Position numbers and translations under genes: made by a program
Notes under the pieces: model-generated
What the model was told of the DNA's origin: nothing
Seen by the model: the letters and a program-made list of their open reading frames with translations, nothing else
Database searches by the model: none
Shown: in pieces, positions 25,957-33,938 of the stretch
Layout of the letters: each line of letters starts with the position of its first letter
Numbering within the stretch: the first letter of the stretch is position 1
Virus record (IMG/VR): IMGVR_UViG_3300042317_000390
Coordinates: 1-64,000 of that record
Origin: a virus
DNA length: 64,000 bases
Reading direction: 5' to 3' (one strand)

Positions 25957-28437
25957 CTATGTGAAAAAACTTTCTAGCGTTGAAATATTCTCAGTTTGCC
26001 AACCTATAATTGAAGTAATAGCTTTCAGAGGGTCCATGAATGATTTCTCAAACTGTTGCTCTCTGTCGATATACTTTTCTAGGTTAAACTGTTTAGGAAG
26101 AACGTCATGGATTGCGATAACCGTTTCCTGAATAGGATTTGGTTCGATAAGATATGCGAACTTAATCTTATCACCATCCATGATAGGTTGGATTTCCTTA
26201 ACATCATGAAACTTTAGCATATTATTAAAGATTAAAGCGCCTTTAACATGAATAGGCGTTCCCTTCTTGTATATAGACGCTTTATCTGTATACTTTCCCA
26301 TATTCTTAACGCTACGAGGAAATGCAATATCCTCTAGCGGCAGATCCAAGAACTCTTGTTTGAATGTAGTTATAAACTTCTTGAGTTCATCCTCAGTCCC
26401 GTTCATAATAATCTTTAATGCTTTCTTGATGTTCTCACGACAAGCATGTGGAGTAGAAGAACGAACTGCTTCGATTCCCTGAATCTTTAACTTTGGCTCA
26501 CTATACTGTACACCTTCAACGTTCCATGCGTTGAGGATATACATCTTCTTAGCTTTCCAAATACCTTTATTAGCAATAGTTTCACGCTTCATCTTCATCT
26601 TCTGTTGATAAGCGTTCATATACTCTGCTAATTCAGCGTAACAATTATCGATGAATGGTTGAATTCTATCTTCACAGAACTTATCTAGCGACTCAACTAT
26701 GAGTAGTTGATCATCGCCGCCAATAACATCAACCACACCGGCCATACTAACATAAATCGAATCAGTATCTGAGGCGATAACATAATCAACACCCTTTGTC
26801 TTTAAAATCTTATTCATATAATCGTTAATCTTACGCTCAATCCATCTAATAGATAGCTGACCGGACATTGTAATAGATTCTGCTAGATCAAAATTAAACC
26901 AACGGAAATACTGATTACCTAGTGCGCCATAAGCTGAGTTAAGCTGAATCTTACGAGCCATCTGCATATTATGATAGCGTGAGATTAGCTTCTCGTCTTC
27001 TGAATTAGGATTATTTTCATAACGCTGTTTAGCTTCAAGCATTAACTTCTTATACTTTGTTCGGTCGTCATACATACGTTCCATCAAAGCTGGTAAAAAG
27101 CCTTGTTCGTCTTTGCGGTAAAAGCAACCGTTAGCAGCGTAAGTATAAGTGTTTTGACTTCTAAATGGAATCTTATCAAGAAGCTCTTCAATAGAAAGAG
27201 GCTCCGACGCTTTACCACAATAAGTCTCAGGACTGATATTATACTGCATAATAAGATGAGGATATAGACTGTTCAAGTCAAATGAGACTACCCAATCATT
27301 AAGTCCTAGCTTTGGTTCTTTAACGTAACCACCAACTAGGTTATCAAATCCATGATTACGCTTGGTTTGTGGTATAACGATATTTTTCTCAAGGAGATAG
27401 TTATGAATAATAATATCCCAAGGACGAATAGTTGTCATTGTATCGTTAAAGTTCACCTTGGCGTCATAGGCTAGAGCCATAATCTGCTCAATAAACTTCA
27501 ACTTATCATCAAGACGTTCTACTAGAACAACGTCATGGATGTTATATTCTAGGTAAAGCTGAAAGTTATCTCTGTAAAGATTATTAAGACTGCCATACTC
27601 AGAATAGTCAATCTTATTCTCACCAAGTTCAATACTTGCGATATAATCTAGTTTATATGATTCCTGATTACCGAATGTGAACTTACGATAGATCTGAAAG
27701 TAATCTAGAACAGAGATACCGTGAATATCGTAGCTCTTGCTCTCTTTTGATTTGAACTCTACGATCTTCTCATCTACCATCTTCCAAGGAGAAAGACGTT
27801 TAATTTCTTTTTCACCAAACAGATTTTTAATACGAGTAACAAGATAAGGAATATCGAAGAACTCAATATTCCATCCAGTGAGGATGTCCGGCATCCAGTC
27901 TTTACTCTCCCAAACCTGTAGAAACTTCTGTAGAAGATCTTCTTCATTCTTACACTTTAGATAATAGATATTTTCTGATTTAGGAGTAAAGTCCTTAACG
28001 CCAAAGCAAGCAATCTTGTTTCTTAGTTTAAGTGAGATAGCAGTGATGGGTTGATCGGCAAGTTCGATGTTAGGAAAGCCAACAACATCGTCGCCGCCGC
28101 ACTCAATGTCAAGAGTAACAATATTAATGAGGGACGGGTCATAATTGATTTCGCCTTTGAACTTATCAAAGATGTAAAGATATTGGAAAGTAGTTAGACC
28201 ATAGATCTCCATATTGGAGACATCTTTGTATCTTTCCATAAAGTCTCTAGCGTCTCTAATACCGTCAAAGTCCATGCGCTCGACGGGTTTGCCATCTAGA
28301 GTTTTATACTTACCATCTGGTTTAGGAAGAAATAGATATGGCTTATATTTGTCTACGTATTGAACTCTAGAACCTTTATCAAAACCACGAACGTAAACTT
28401 TATCACCACGAGAAAAAATATTTGTATAGAAATCCAA
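25957..28437 (-). CDS. T4 gp43-like family B DNA polymerase
   Basis: 826 aa. Exonuclease motifs: DIE at 110-112, GWNIEFFD at 188-195, and YNIHDVVL at 298-305. Polymerase motif A FDLNSLYP at 386-393, motif B KIQLNSAYG at 496-504, motif C SDTDSIYV at 556-563. Start is TTG 28437 with GGAGGT 4 bases upstream; the longer frame to ATG 28524 runs through a hairpin-rich leader and gives an unrelated N terminus. The sequence ends with a hydrophobic ESFFT like clamp-binding tails. Complete. Confidence 0.95.
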   Translation of the reverse strand: MDFYTNIFSRGDKVYVRGFDKGSRVQYVDKYKPYLFLPKPDGKYKTLDGKPVERMDFDGIRDARDFMERYKDVSNMEIYGLTTFQYLYIFDKFKGEINYDPSLINIVTLDIECGGDDVVGFPNIELADQPITAISLKLRNKIACFGVKDFTPKSENIYYLKCKNEEDLLQKFLQVWESKDWMPDILTGWNIEFFDIPYLVTRIKNLFGEKEIKRLSPWKMVDEKIVEFKSKESKSYDIHGISVLDYFQIYRKFTFGNQESYKLDYIASIELGENKIDYSEYGSLNNLYRDNFQLYLEYNIHDVVLVERLDDKLKFIEQIMALAYDAKVNFNDTMTTIRPWDIIIHNYLLEKNIVIPQTKRNHGFDNLVGGYVKEPKLGLNDWVVSFDLNSLYPHLIMQYNISPETYCGKASEPLSIEELLDKIPFRSQNTYTYAANGCFYRKDEQGFLPALMERMYDDRTKYKKLMLEAKQRYENNPNSEDEKLISRYHNMQMARKIQLNSAYGALGNQYFRWFNFDLAESITMSGQLSIRWIERKINDYMNKILKTKGVDYVIASDTDSIYVSMAGVVDVIGGDDQLLIVESLDKFCEDRIQPFIDNCYAELAEYMNAYQQKMKMKRETIANKGIWKAKKMYILNAWNVEGVQYSEPKLKIQGIEAVRSSTPHACRENIKKALKIIMNGTEDELKKFITTFKQEFLDLPLEDIAFPRSVKNMGKYTDKASIYKKGTPIHVKGALIFNNMLKFHDVKEIQPIMDGDKIKFAYLIEPNPIQETVIAIHDVLPKQFNLEKYIDREQQFEKSFMDPLKAITSIIGWQTENISTLESFFT

Positions 28438-28460
28438 AATTACCTCCAAAAACGGCGTCC

Positions 28461-28473
28461 GGTCTAAAAGACC
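28461..28473 (-). promoter_or_regulatory. Hairpin in the polymerase leader, possible translational operator
   Basis: Stem GGTCT-TTT-AGACC ends 13 bases before the GGAGGT site. T4 gp43 represses its own mRNA by binding a hairpin at its ribosome site; this hairpin is in a comparable place. Sequence-based guess only. Confidence 0.3.
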
Positions 28474-28485
28474 CACAGACCCTAT

Positions 28486-28506
28486 AATAAAAAGATGGCT
28501 CCATCT
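28486..28506 (-). terminator. Weak terminator before the polymerase gene
   Basis: On the minus strand AGATG-GAGC-CATCT followed by TTTTTATT. A second, upstream inverted repeat CTATATCT/AGATATAG (28505-28534) abuts it. It would separate the lysis-side genes from replication genes. Confidence 0.4.
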
Positions 28507-28584
28507 ATATCTTAAAGCATGCACTCAGATATAGACACCTAGTTAATTCTAGCGCTCTCATGAATTTCAGAGGAGGGAGCCGAC

Positions 28585-29322
28585 CTATGAGTTAGATTTT
28601 TCTCCACCGATAATCTTTAGGGATTTATTCAATCTTTTAAGTTCCAAAAGATGACCAGAACCCACTATATATACCCCGGATTTACAATTAAGTAAATAGC
28701 CATTTCTTTCGTCTTCAGACTTTTTAGCTAATTTTCCTAATTTATTTGGATAGTCTTGCCAGTTCTTTGGCCATTCAAGCTTTTCGCCTGTTGTTAAAAA
28801 CTTCTTTACGTTTTCTTCTGTTGCTGGCATTCTAGACATTTTTAGGAAATCTATGTCTTCTTCGCTGCCTGCCTTTAGAAACTTAGTTAAATCATTTGCG
28901 TCATAATCTCTATCTTGGAAATACTTATTGCCTTTTTGATTCTTAATTAATGAATCAAATATAGATAGTTTTGGTGATACAAATTTACTAATCATATTAT
29001 TAGCTTTAACATTACTAAACATAGGAGCCATAAACTGTATTGGATAACCGTCTACGCTCTTAGCAAACTCATCGTCCCAAGAACCTTCATAACTTTTATT
29101 AGAACCAAAGAGTTTAACATTAGACTCTATGTCTCCACCATTACCTTCATACCAAATACCGTGTTTCTTACCTATGGATAAGACCTTTTCCTTTAGTTCG
29201 TCAGAAAGAACTATTGGAGAGCCATGACCGCTACCAACGTAAGCTTTAGTTGGACCATCAAAGATTACACCATATGGTGCTTGGCTTTTACTTTCTGATA
29301 TAAATTGTAAAAAAGATTTCAT
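28585..29322 (-). CDS. Hypothetical protein with capsid-targeting-like N terminus
   Basis: 245 aa. Starts MKSFLQFISES, close in layout to T4 capsid-targeting sequences. The body shows YGVIFDGPTKAYVGSGHGSP and SGVYIVGSGHLLELKRLN, two GSGH-containing beta segments at either end, and a charged helical middle. No enzyme family recognised. ATGA-coupled to the holin gene. Confidence 0.6.
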   Translation of the reverse strand: MKSFLQFISESKSQAPYGVIFDGPTKAYVGSGHGSPIVLSDELKEKVLSIGKKHGIWYEGNGGDIESNVKLFGSNKSYEGSWDDEFAKSVDGYPIQFMAPMFSNVKANNMISKFVSPKLSIFDSLIKNQKGNKYFQDRDYDANDLTKFLKAGSEEDIDFLKMSRMPATEENVKKFLTTGEKLEWPKNWQDYPNKLGKLAKKSEDERNGYLLNCKSGVYIVGSGHLLELKRLNKSLKIIGGEKSNS

Positions 29323-29618
29323 TCGTCCTTTTTGTCCTTGATCAAGTCCATCTGTTTCATTTTTTCTTGACCTCTAGACCAAGAAGACACGCCCAAGATA
29401 GCGCCCATAGATAAGTGGAATACGCCAGCGTTTTGTAAAGTAAGTGGTTGCCATTCTCCAAAGTTACTACTCCCAGATTGCATCGCATACCAAACATAAA
29501 AGATTGGTCCGATAATAAAGTCAAATAAACATATAGCAACATAAGCCCAAGCGAGAGTGGCACGCCAATATCTGGTATACCAACTCTCTGCGTTATATGC
29601 TTCTTGTAGCTTATCCAT
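29319..29618 (-). CDS. Holin (3TM type)
   Basis: 99 aa. Hydrophobic segments at about 17-42 (a long WRATLAWAYVAICLFDFIIGPIFYVWYAM region) and 62-80 (AGVFHLSMGAILGVSSWSR), with a Lys/Asp-rich tail. This matches the phage 3TM holin family, which makes the hole for the endolysin encoded next upstream. Confidence 0.75.
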   Translation of the reverse strand: MDKLQEAYNAESWYTRYWRATLAWAYVAICLFDFIIGPIFYVWYAMQSGSSNFGEWQPLTLQNAGVFHLSMGAILGVSSWSRGQEKMKQMDLIKDKKDE

Positions 29619-30106
29619 TAGCCTATTACAGCCGCTTGGAAGTGCATACCATCTGGGCGAGACTTCCAGTCACCACCCCAAACCCAACCTTCTTCTTTAA
29701 AGAACTTAACCATTGGGCTTTCATCAGTAAAACTTTCGGAATGATAACCTGGCTTCCATCCAAGCTGATTCTCTGGAGCGTTAATATCAATAGCTAAACC
29801 ATAAGCATGCATCGATAGGTTTCTTCCGCCACGCATAGGTCTTACCATATGTGCGCCAGAGAAAACATCTAGACCGTGATGTTTAATAGTAGCCTTATCT
29901 TTACCATAATATTCCCAAGTCTTGGTTAGAACTCTAAGTAAAGACTCAGCGCAAATCTTATTCATTGTACATCTTTTAATGACAATATCTCCCATATACA
30001 TTGTATAAGGAAGAGTTACTAGTGTTAGATTTTTGCTAAAAGAACGCTGTGTTGGATTTCCAAATTTAGCAAGACACTCAGATTGCTTTGGCCATTTATT
30101 ACTCAT
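29618..30106 (-). CDS. Endolysin, M15 peptidase (D-Ala-D-Ala carboxypeptidase/L-Ala-D-Glu type)
   Basis: 162 aa. The zinc motif SxHxxGxAxD is at residues 98-107 (SMHAYGLAID), and the second zinc His155 is in DGMHFQ; both are standard for VanY/M15 peptidases that cut peptidoglycan stem peptides. No signal peptide, so export depends on the holin. Adjacent holin supports a lysis role. Confidence 0.88.
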   Translation of the reverse strand: MSNKWPKQSECLAKFGNPTQRSFSKNLTLVTLPYTMYMGDIVIKRCTMNKICAESLLRVLTKTWEYYGKDKATIKHHGLDVFSGAHMVRPMRGGRNLSMHAYGLAIDINAPENQLGWKPGYHSESFTDESPMVKFFKEEGWVWGGDWKSRPDGMHFQAAVIG

Positions 30107-30118
30107 ATTAATACTCCA

Positions 30119-30466
30119 TTATTTCTTTTTAGGTTTCTTATCCTTATCGGGCTTTGGAAACGTTTTCATATACATATCGTTGAAAATATGCTTTTCGTGA
30201 TTACGGATAACGCGATTGATTGCAGTATCATGGTCTGCGGTGTTCGCAGAAATCTTAGATTTATTATGTGTAGATCTATAGACCTTGCCACGTAAATCTT
30301 TAGGCATAATCACTTTGCCAACTTCTTTACCCTCATGGGAAACCATAGTGATCACACCATGTGGAGTTTTGCTAATCTCAGAAGTATACCCACGACCATG
30401 ATCGTGAGCTTCCTCATCTAGCTTATCTTTTATGGCTTCTTTGATTATATCTGTAATTTTTGACAT
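30119..30466 (-). CDS. Hypothetical protein
   Basis: 115 aa, basic, with a Lys/Pro-rich tail (PKPDKDKKPKKK). Late promoter CTAAATAA 23 bases upstream. Function unknown. Confidence 0.55.
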   Translation of the reverse strand: MSKITDIIKEAIKDKLDEEAHDHGRGYTSEISKTPHGVITMVSHEGKEVGKVIMPKDLRGKVYRSTHNKSKISANTADHDTAINRVIRNHEKHIFNDMYMKTFPKPDKDKKPKKK

Positions 30467-30488
30467 AGGTTCCCCCAGTGGTTTTCCT

Positions 30489-30496
30489 TTATTTAG
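30489..30496 (-). promoter_or_regulatory. Late-type promoter CTAAATAA
   Basis: On the minus strand, overlapping the stop codon of the gene at 30489; 23 bases before ATG 30466, leading towards the endolysin and holin. Confidence 0.5.
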
Positions 30497-30824
30497 GTTT
30501 CCACTGGTGGCGCCTCTGTCTTTTCCAATTTTTGTGATTGAAATCAGATCTCATATAATCGTCCCAGCAAGTGGGCGTTCTGTTTCTTTTTGCTCTGTGT
30601 TTTACTTTCAGGAGCTTACATTCTTCATCATGATAAAAAGAGTCAATCTCACGAAGCTCCTGAAAGGTTCTTGGATAACGATACCATCCAAATCCACCAC
30701 GAAAACAACGAGTGCCACTGACGGGCATTCTACGAAATTTCTTGCCACCTATTGCATGATCTGGATTGTATCTTCTAATACGAATGATACCAAGTTCGTC
30801 TTCCCAACGAAACAAAGTAGTCAT
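30489..30824 (-). CDS. Conserved phage hypothetical protein
   Basis: 111 aa, Arg-rich, ending NWKRQRRHQWK. The C-terminal KxxRRHQWK with an upstream PTCWDDY block recurs in many phages of Gram-negative hosts; function unknown. A 7-bp inverted repeat (30837-30859) touches its GGAGG site. Confidence 0.65.
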   Translation of the reverse strand: MTTLFRWEDELGIIRIRRYNPDHAIGGKKFRRMPVSGTRCFRGGFGWYRYPRTFQELREIDSFYHDEECKLLKVKHRAKRNRTPTCWDDYMRSDFNHKNWKRQRRHQWKPK

Positions 30825-30890
30825 TTTGTCCTCCTAGTGTTTGAGTATTACACTAGAAAAACTCCCCTTCGCTATACATGATTGTTATCC

Positions 30891-31340
30891 TTAAACGATG
30901 TTAACTTTTTTAGGTTTCTTTTCCTCTGGAATCATATTTTCCAGATAGATCTTCAAAATACCATTGAGCATTTCTGCGTTTTTCACTTCAACGCTATCGG
31001 CAAGAGTAAATTTGCGTGTGAATACACGATCCGCAATACCCTTATAGATATATTGTAGTGGATTGATTGTAGCATCAGCCATATCGTTAACTGTCATACC
31101 ACCTTTAACGACTAATACGTTATTGGCGAGTTCAATGTCAATATTTTGTTTGCCGAAACCTGCAACAGCCATTTCAATAGTATAATTGTTGTCGTCAACT
31201 TTCACGATATTATATGGAGGCCAATTTTGGGCTGCTGCTTTTGCGTAGGTATCTTGTACAGAATTCAAGGTATCTAGAACCTTATCAAAGCCTACAAGAT
31301 ATTTGTTGAAGTTGTTAAATGCAAATGGATCGTTTGTCAT
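30891..31340 (-). CDS. Small heat-shock protein, Hsp20/IbpA type
   Basis: 149 aa. N-terminal arm, then an alpha-crystallin domain (about 40-135): YNIVKVDDNNYTIEMAVAGF, VLVVKGG, VFTRKFTLAD, and LNGILKIYLEN. C-terminal IxI-like tail (VNIV). Holdase chaperone; Hsp20 is common in T4-like phages and may help virion protein or membrane protein folding. Own promoter at 31398-31427; downstream of pmoC. Confidence 0.9.
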   Translation of the reverse strand: MTNDPFAFNNFNKYLVGFDKVLDTLNSVQDTYAKAAAQNWPPYNIVKVDDNNYTIEMAVAGFGKQNIDIELANNVLVVKGGMTVNDMADATINPLQYIYKGIADRVFTRKFTLADSVEVKNAEMLNGILKIYLENMIPEEKKPKKVNIV

Positions 31341-31397
31341 AGTTATCTCCTTTTAAGCGAGAAAAATAATCAGCGTTCCAATCAGGCAACGCTTCAT

Positions 31398-31427
31398 ATT
31401 ATATAGTAATTGTGAGGGGGAAGTCAA
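31398..31427 (-). promoter_or_regulatory. Promoter for hsp20
   Basis: On the minus strand TTGACT (31422-31427), 18-base spacer, TATAAT (31398-31403). The -35 element lies in the loop of the hairpin that follows pmoC. Confidence 0.7.
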
Positions 31428-31440
31428 TACCTCCCCCTCA
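31413..31440. terminator. Hairpin between pmoC and hsp20
   Basis: Perfect 9-bp stem TGAGGGGGA/TCCCCCTCA with a 10-base loop. The T-run (ACTTTTTTTT, 31441-31450) follows it on the plus strand; on the minus strand the pmoC transcript enters through A9 and no T-run follows. It may end or stabilise pmoC mRNA, or stop antisense transcription into pmoC. Confidence 0.6.
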
Positions 31441-31449
31441 ACTTTTTTT

Positions 31450-32214
31450 TTATTCTGTTAGAAGTGCTACGCCTTCACGCCCTAGCAAAGCATGAACACG
31501 TCCTAGAATTTGGAGAACAACGCCGAACACACCAAGTGCCATCCAGCCAAAGAACACGAAGCCCCAATGCAATGGTGCTACGAATAGTTCTTCCATGAAC
31601 CAGAAAGTATGACCCCATTCGTTGAGACCAACGTTTGGAATGATCATAAATGGTCCAATAGCTACAATCAAGAATGCAAGGCTGTATCCATGTGAGAAGT
31701 ATGGAATACGGGTTCTTGCATAGAAGAAAGCACCTACTGCAATTACGCTATAGATTGGATATGACATGTAGAATTCAATGATGTGACTTGGAGTAAAGTC
31801 AGTATCACGAATAACAGTCATATGCCATGTACCATCCTGTTCAGTAAAGAAGGATGCGCCCCAATAAATGGCAGCAGCATACACAACAAGCCACTGAACA
31901 AGAACTACTAGACGACGCATTTCCTCACGAGGAGCTACGGCGTCAATGTCACGATCTCTCGTCTTCCAAAGATAACCAGCAAGTGCTAGTCCTGAGACTA
32001 ACTCAAGCGGAATCTCCGTCCAGAGAATAGACATCCAATATGTCTGAAACTCGGGTGCAAATGAGTCAAGACCAGCCCTCCAGCCGAATACCTGCTCATA
32101 GATTCTGACGATTAGATAGAATGTGTTTAGAAGCGCAAGGCCAATCCACATTCCACGGAGATCAACGACATCTGACTTTGCTGCGACTGCAGCGGTTGTA
32201 GTTACTGTACTCAT
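31450..32214 (-). CDS. pmoC: Particulate methane monooxygenase subunit C (PmoC)
   Basis: 254 aa, full length. pMMO oxidises methane to methanol in intracytoplasmic membranes; PmoC is the all-helical subunit carrying copper sites. Both ligand sets are intact: Asp127-x3-His131-x12-His144 (the D/H/H site) and Asn198-x3-His202-x13-His216 (the N/H/H site). About six hydrophobic helices are visible, joined by conserved loops such as FYLIVRIYEQVFGW and NVGLNEWGHTFWFMEELFVAP. The sequence looks like type II (Methylocystis/Methylosinus) PmoC and not AmoC. pmoA and pmoB are absent here, so the product must join host PmoAB. Base composition is visibly richer in G+C than its neighbours, consistent with transfer from the host. 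Own strong promoter at 32290-32320. Confidence 0.97.
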   Translation of the reverse strand: MSTVTTTAAVAAKSDVVDLRGMWIGLALLNTFYLIVRIYEQVFGWRAGLDSFAPEFQTYWMSILWTEIPLELVSGLALAGYLWKTRDRDIDAVAPREEMRRLVVLVQWLVVYAAAIYWGASFFTEQDGTWHMTVIRDTDFTPSHIIEFYMSYPIYSVIAVGAFFYARTRIPYFSHGYSLAFLIVAIGPFMIIPNVGLNEWGHTFWFMEELFVAPLHWGFVFFGWMALGVFGVVLQILGRVHALLGREGVALLTE

Positions 32215-32289
32215 ATATTATTCTCCATAGAGAAAAAAATCAAGTGGTCAGTTTCGCCTTTGGTGACGGTGAACCGCCACTCTTGGTGT

Positions 32290-32320
32290 TATTTATACTA
32301 TACCTCTATTGAAAAGTCAA
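32290..32320 (-). promoter_or_regulatory. pmoC promoter: sigma70-type with embedded late octamer
   Basis: On the minus strand TTGACT (32315-32320), exactly 17 bases, TATAAA (32292-32297); the -10 is part of TATAAATA (32290-32297), the T4 late octamer. An untranslated leader of about 70 bases precedes ATG 32214, containing a GC-rich hairpin (GGCGGTTCACCGTC region). Confidence 0.75.
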
Positions 32321-32325
32321 CTGGC

Positions 32326-32547
32326 TTAGTTAAGTTTTTTTCCGAAAGTTTCTTTGGCTGTGCAAAGAATATCCATATTTCTTCTGTCAAGAATGAATAT
32401 TGGAGTCATATTCGCTGCTCTATATTCTTCTGCAACTTTAAGAACAGTTCTAAGACCGCTCTCTTCGTCTTCTGGAATAAAAGAAGCTGCTGCTATAACA
32501 ACGTTTTCTGGAACTTCGACTAAATCTTGTAGGTTTAATTTTTTCAT
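32326..32547 (-). CDS. Small hypothetical protein
   Basis: 73 aa with a beta-alpha look (NVVIAAASFIPEDEESGL, PIFILDRRNMDIL). Last gene of the operon upstream of pmoC. No family recognised. Confidence 0.55.
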   Translation of the reverse strand: MKKLNLQDLVEVPENVVIAAASFIPEDEESGLRTVLKVAEEYRAANMTPIFILDRRNMDILCTAKETFGKKLN

Positions 32548-32882
32548 TTATCTTTCTTATAAAAAGCTGAAAGGTAAGTCTGCATTGCATCAGAGAATAC
32601 CTTATATCCAAACATAGTAACCATCATAGTATTCTTATACATAGTATACACTGGATTCTTATCCAGAACATCTTCTTCTTTTTTAACCTTTGGTGGTTTG
32701 CTATCTAATAAAGTCTTATCTTCTATCATATCCTCAAAGAATTGTAATTTCATCTTTGATTGATATTCAACGTCATCAACCTTGGGATCATTCTTTAATA
32801 GTTTTTTAATCCTTTTGATCAATTTAAGTTGCCTTTTTGTAGCGTGATACTGACATAACAATATATGATCTAGATCGTCCAT
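32544..32882 (-). CDS. Helical hypothetical protein
   Basis: 112 aa from ATG 32882 (MDDLDHILLCQYHATKRQLK). Lys-rich helices; ends AFYKKDK. The start lies just after the stop of the small gene upstream. Confidence 0.55.
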   Translation of the reverse strand: MDDLDHILLCQYHATKRQLKLIKRIKKLLKNDPKVDDVEYQSKMKLQFFEDMIEDKTLLDSKPPKVKKEEDVLDKNPVYTMYKNTMMVTMFGYKVFSDAMQTYLSAFYKKDK

Positions 32883-32883
32883 T

Positions 32884-33018
32884 TTACATTTCAAAGGTTC
32901 CAGGGACTAACCACCATGACACAGCAGCCCAATAAGGCTTATCCAATAATGGATCAATCTCAAAACAGGCAGTAACCATTTCAAAGGACTGCTGTTCGAT
33001 ATAATATTCTACTATCAT
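32884..33018 (-). CDS. Small hypothetical protein
   Basis: 44 aa (MIVEYYIEQQSFEMV..., PYWAAVSWWLVPGTFEM). ATGA overlap with the upstream stop; ends 1 base before the next start. Confidence 0.5.
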   Translation of the reverse strand: MIVEYYIEQQSFEMVTACFEIDPLLDKPYWAAVSWWLVPGTFEM

Positions 33019-33320
33019 TTGTCTTTGTCCGTCACATATAATTCATCAAGATTTTCGTATAAAACCTTTTCAAATTCTTCACCTAATCTTTCTTGTTTTT
33101 TAAGAAATTCATTCATTTCATATTCTATATGATCACCATTATGAAATCTAATTCCTAATAAGTGATCGTGCATGGCCATCATAGCATTAGCAAACCAACC
33201 AATCATATATTCTTCATCACGGAAAGCATCACGATCCATATCTTTTGTAGTTTCAATAAAAAACTTGGCCCATGCTTGTGCATCTGGATTTTGATGTATG
33301 CTCATATCATAATCGGTCAT
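33015..33320 (-). CDS. Conserved phage hypothetical protein
   Basis: 101 aa from ATG 33320, which directly follows the PRTase stop; the longer frame adds an unrelated hydrophobic stretch that is the PRTase end in another frame. Blocks HQNPDAQAWAKFFIE and WFANAMMAMHD recur in T4-like phages; function unknown. Confidence 0.65.
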   Translation of the reverse strand: MTDYDMSIHQNPDAQAWAKFFIETTKDMDRDAFRDEEYMIGWFANAMMAMHDHLLGIRFHNGDHIEYEMNEFLKKQERLGEEFEKVLYENLDELYVTDKDK

Positions 33321-33321
33321 A

Positions 33322-33687
33322 TTAAATAATATCCATAGTAAAGATTGCACGAATATAGTGTTGAGGATCAAATGGAATACGGTTACGAGCAAATACAACG
33401 AAACCTAAATCATTGCCTTCCATAACGTCTTTCATTGACTTGCCTGTAGTATATACGTCATCAACGACTAATCGTAATGGGTGTCCGGGCGTAATATACT
33501 TCTCTAACGATTGAGCCAACTTAACGCCACCACGAGGAATACCGTAAACACTACCAAATCTAGTACGCTCATGTATAATCCTTGATAAACAATTCCAGTC
33601 TTCATCTGTTAATGCGTCACACTCAATTTTCCAATTTAACTCATGTCCAGCGTGGGAAATAAACTTTCCCCTATTGAATAGATTCAT
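33322..33687 (-). CDS. Phosphoribosyltransferase-like protein
   Basis: 121 aa. The PRPP-binding loop LRLVVDDVYTTGKSM at 71-85 and the preceding VYGIPRGGVKLAQSL fit type I phosphoribosyltransferases. The fold is short for a nucleobase salvage enzyme, so the substrate is open. Common in large phages. Confidence 0.75.
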   Translation of the reverse strand: MNLFNRGKFISHAGHELNWKIECDALTDEDWNCLSRIIHERTRFGSVYGIPRGGVKLAQSLEKYITPGHPLRLVVDDVYTTGKSMKDVMEGNDLGFVVFARNRIPFDPQHYIRAIFTMDII

Positions 33688-33938
33688 GACTTTTTCCGTT
33701 TTTTATTAAACAAATACCATTGGAGTCTTATGAAACCAATGACTCTGTTTATATAGTCTGTCAGATAAACGTCACGCTTGTTATTGAGTAACCATAGTCT
33801 ATCATAGTCAGCTTGTAGGGCAGAGATTAGATAAGCAGCCTTGCGAGGAACAGACATACATTTAACATGATTGTTCTTCTCAATCCAATCTGCTAACTCA
33901 TGCAGTTGTTTGATTATTTCGTCGTGGTCATTCATCAT
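33684..33938 (-). CDS. Hypothetical protein
   Basis: 84 aa, helical N-terminal half and a basic C terminus (WYLFNKKRKKS). ATGA junction with the 58-aa gene upstream. Confidence 0.5.
   Translation of the reverse strand: MMNDHDEIIKQLHELADWIEKNNHVKCMSVPRKAAYLISALQADYDRLWLLNNKRDVYLTDYINRVIGFIRLQWYLFNKKRKKS

Noticed and set aside
30837-30859. Inverted repeat CTAGTGT/ACACTAG as a terminator
   Set aside because: No T-run follows on either strand in the right orientation, and it touches the ribosome site of the gene at 30489; at most a translational element.
31450-32214. Annotation as AmoC of ammonia oxidisers
   Set aside because: The loops match PmoC of type II methanotrophs as I remember them, although the two families are homologous; phylogeny would settle it.
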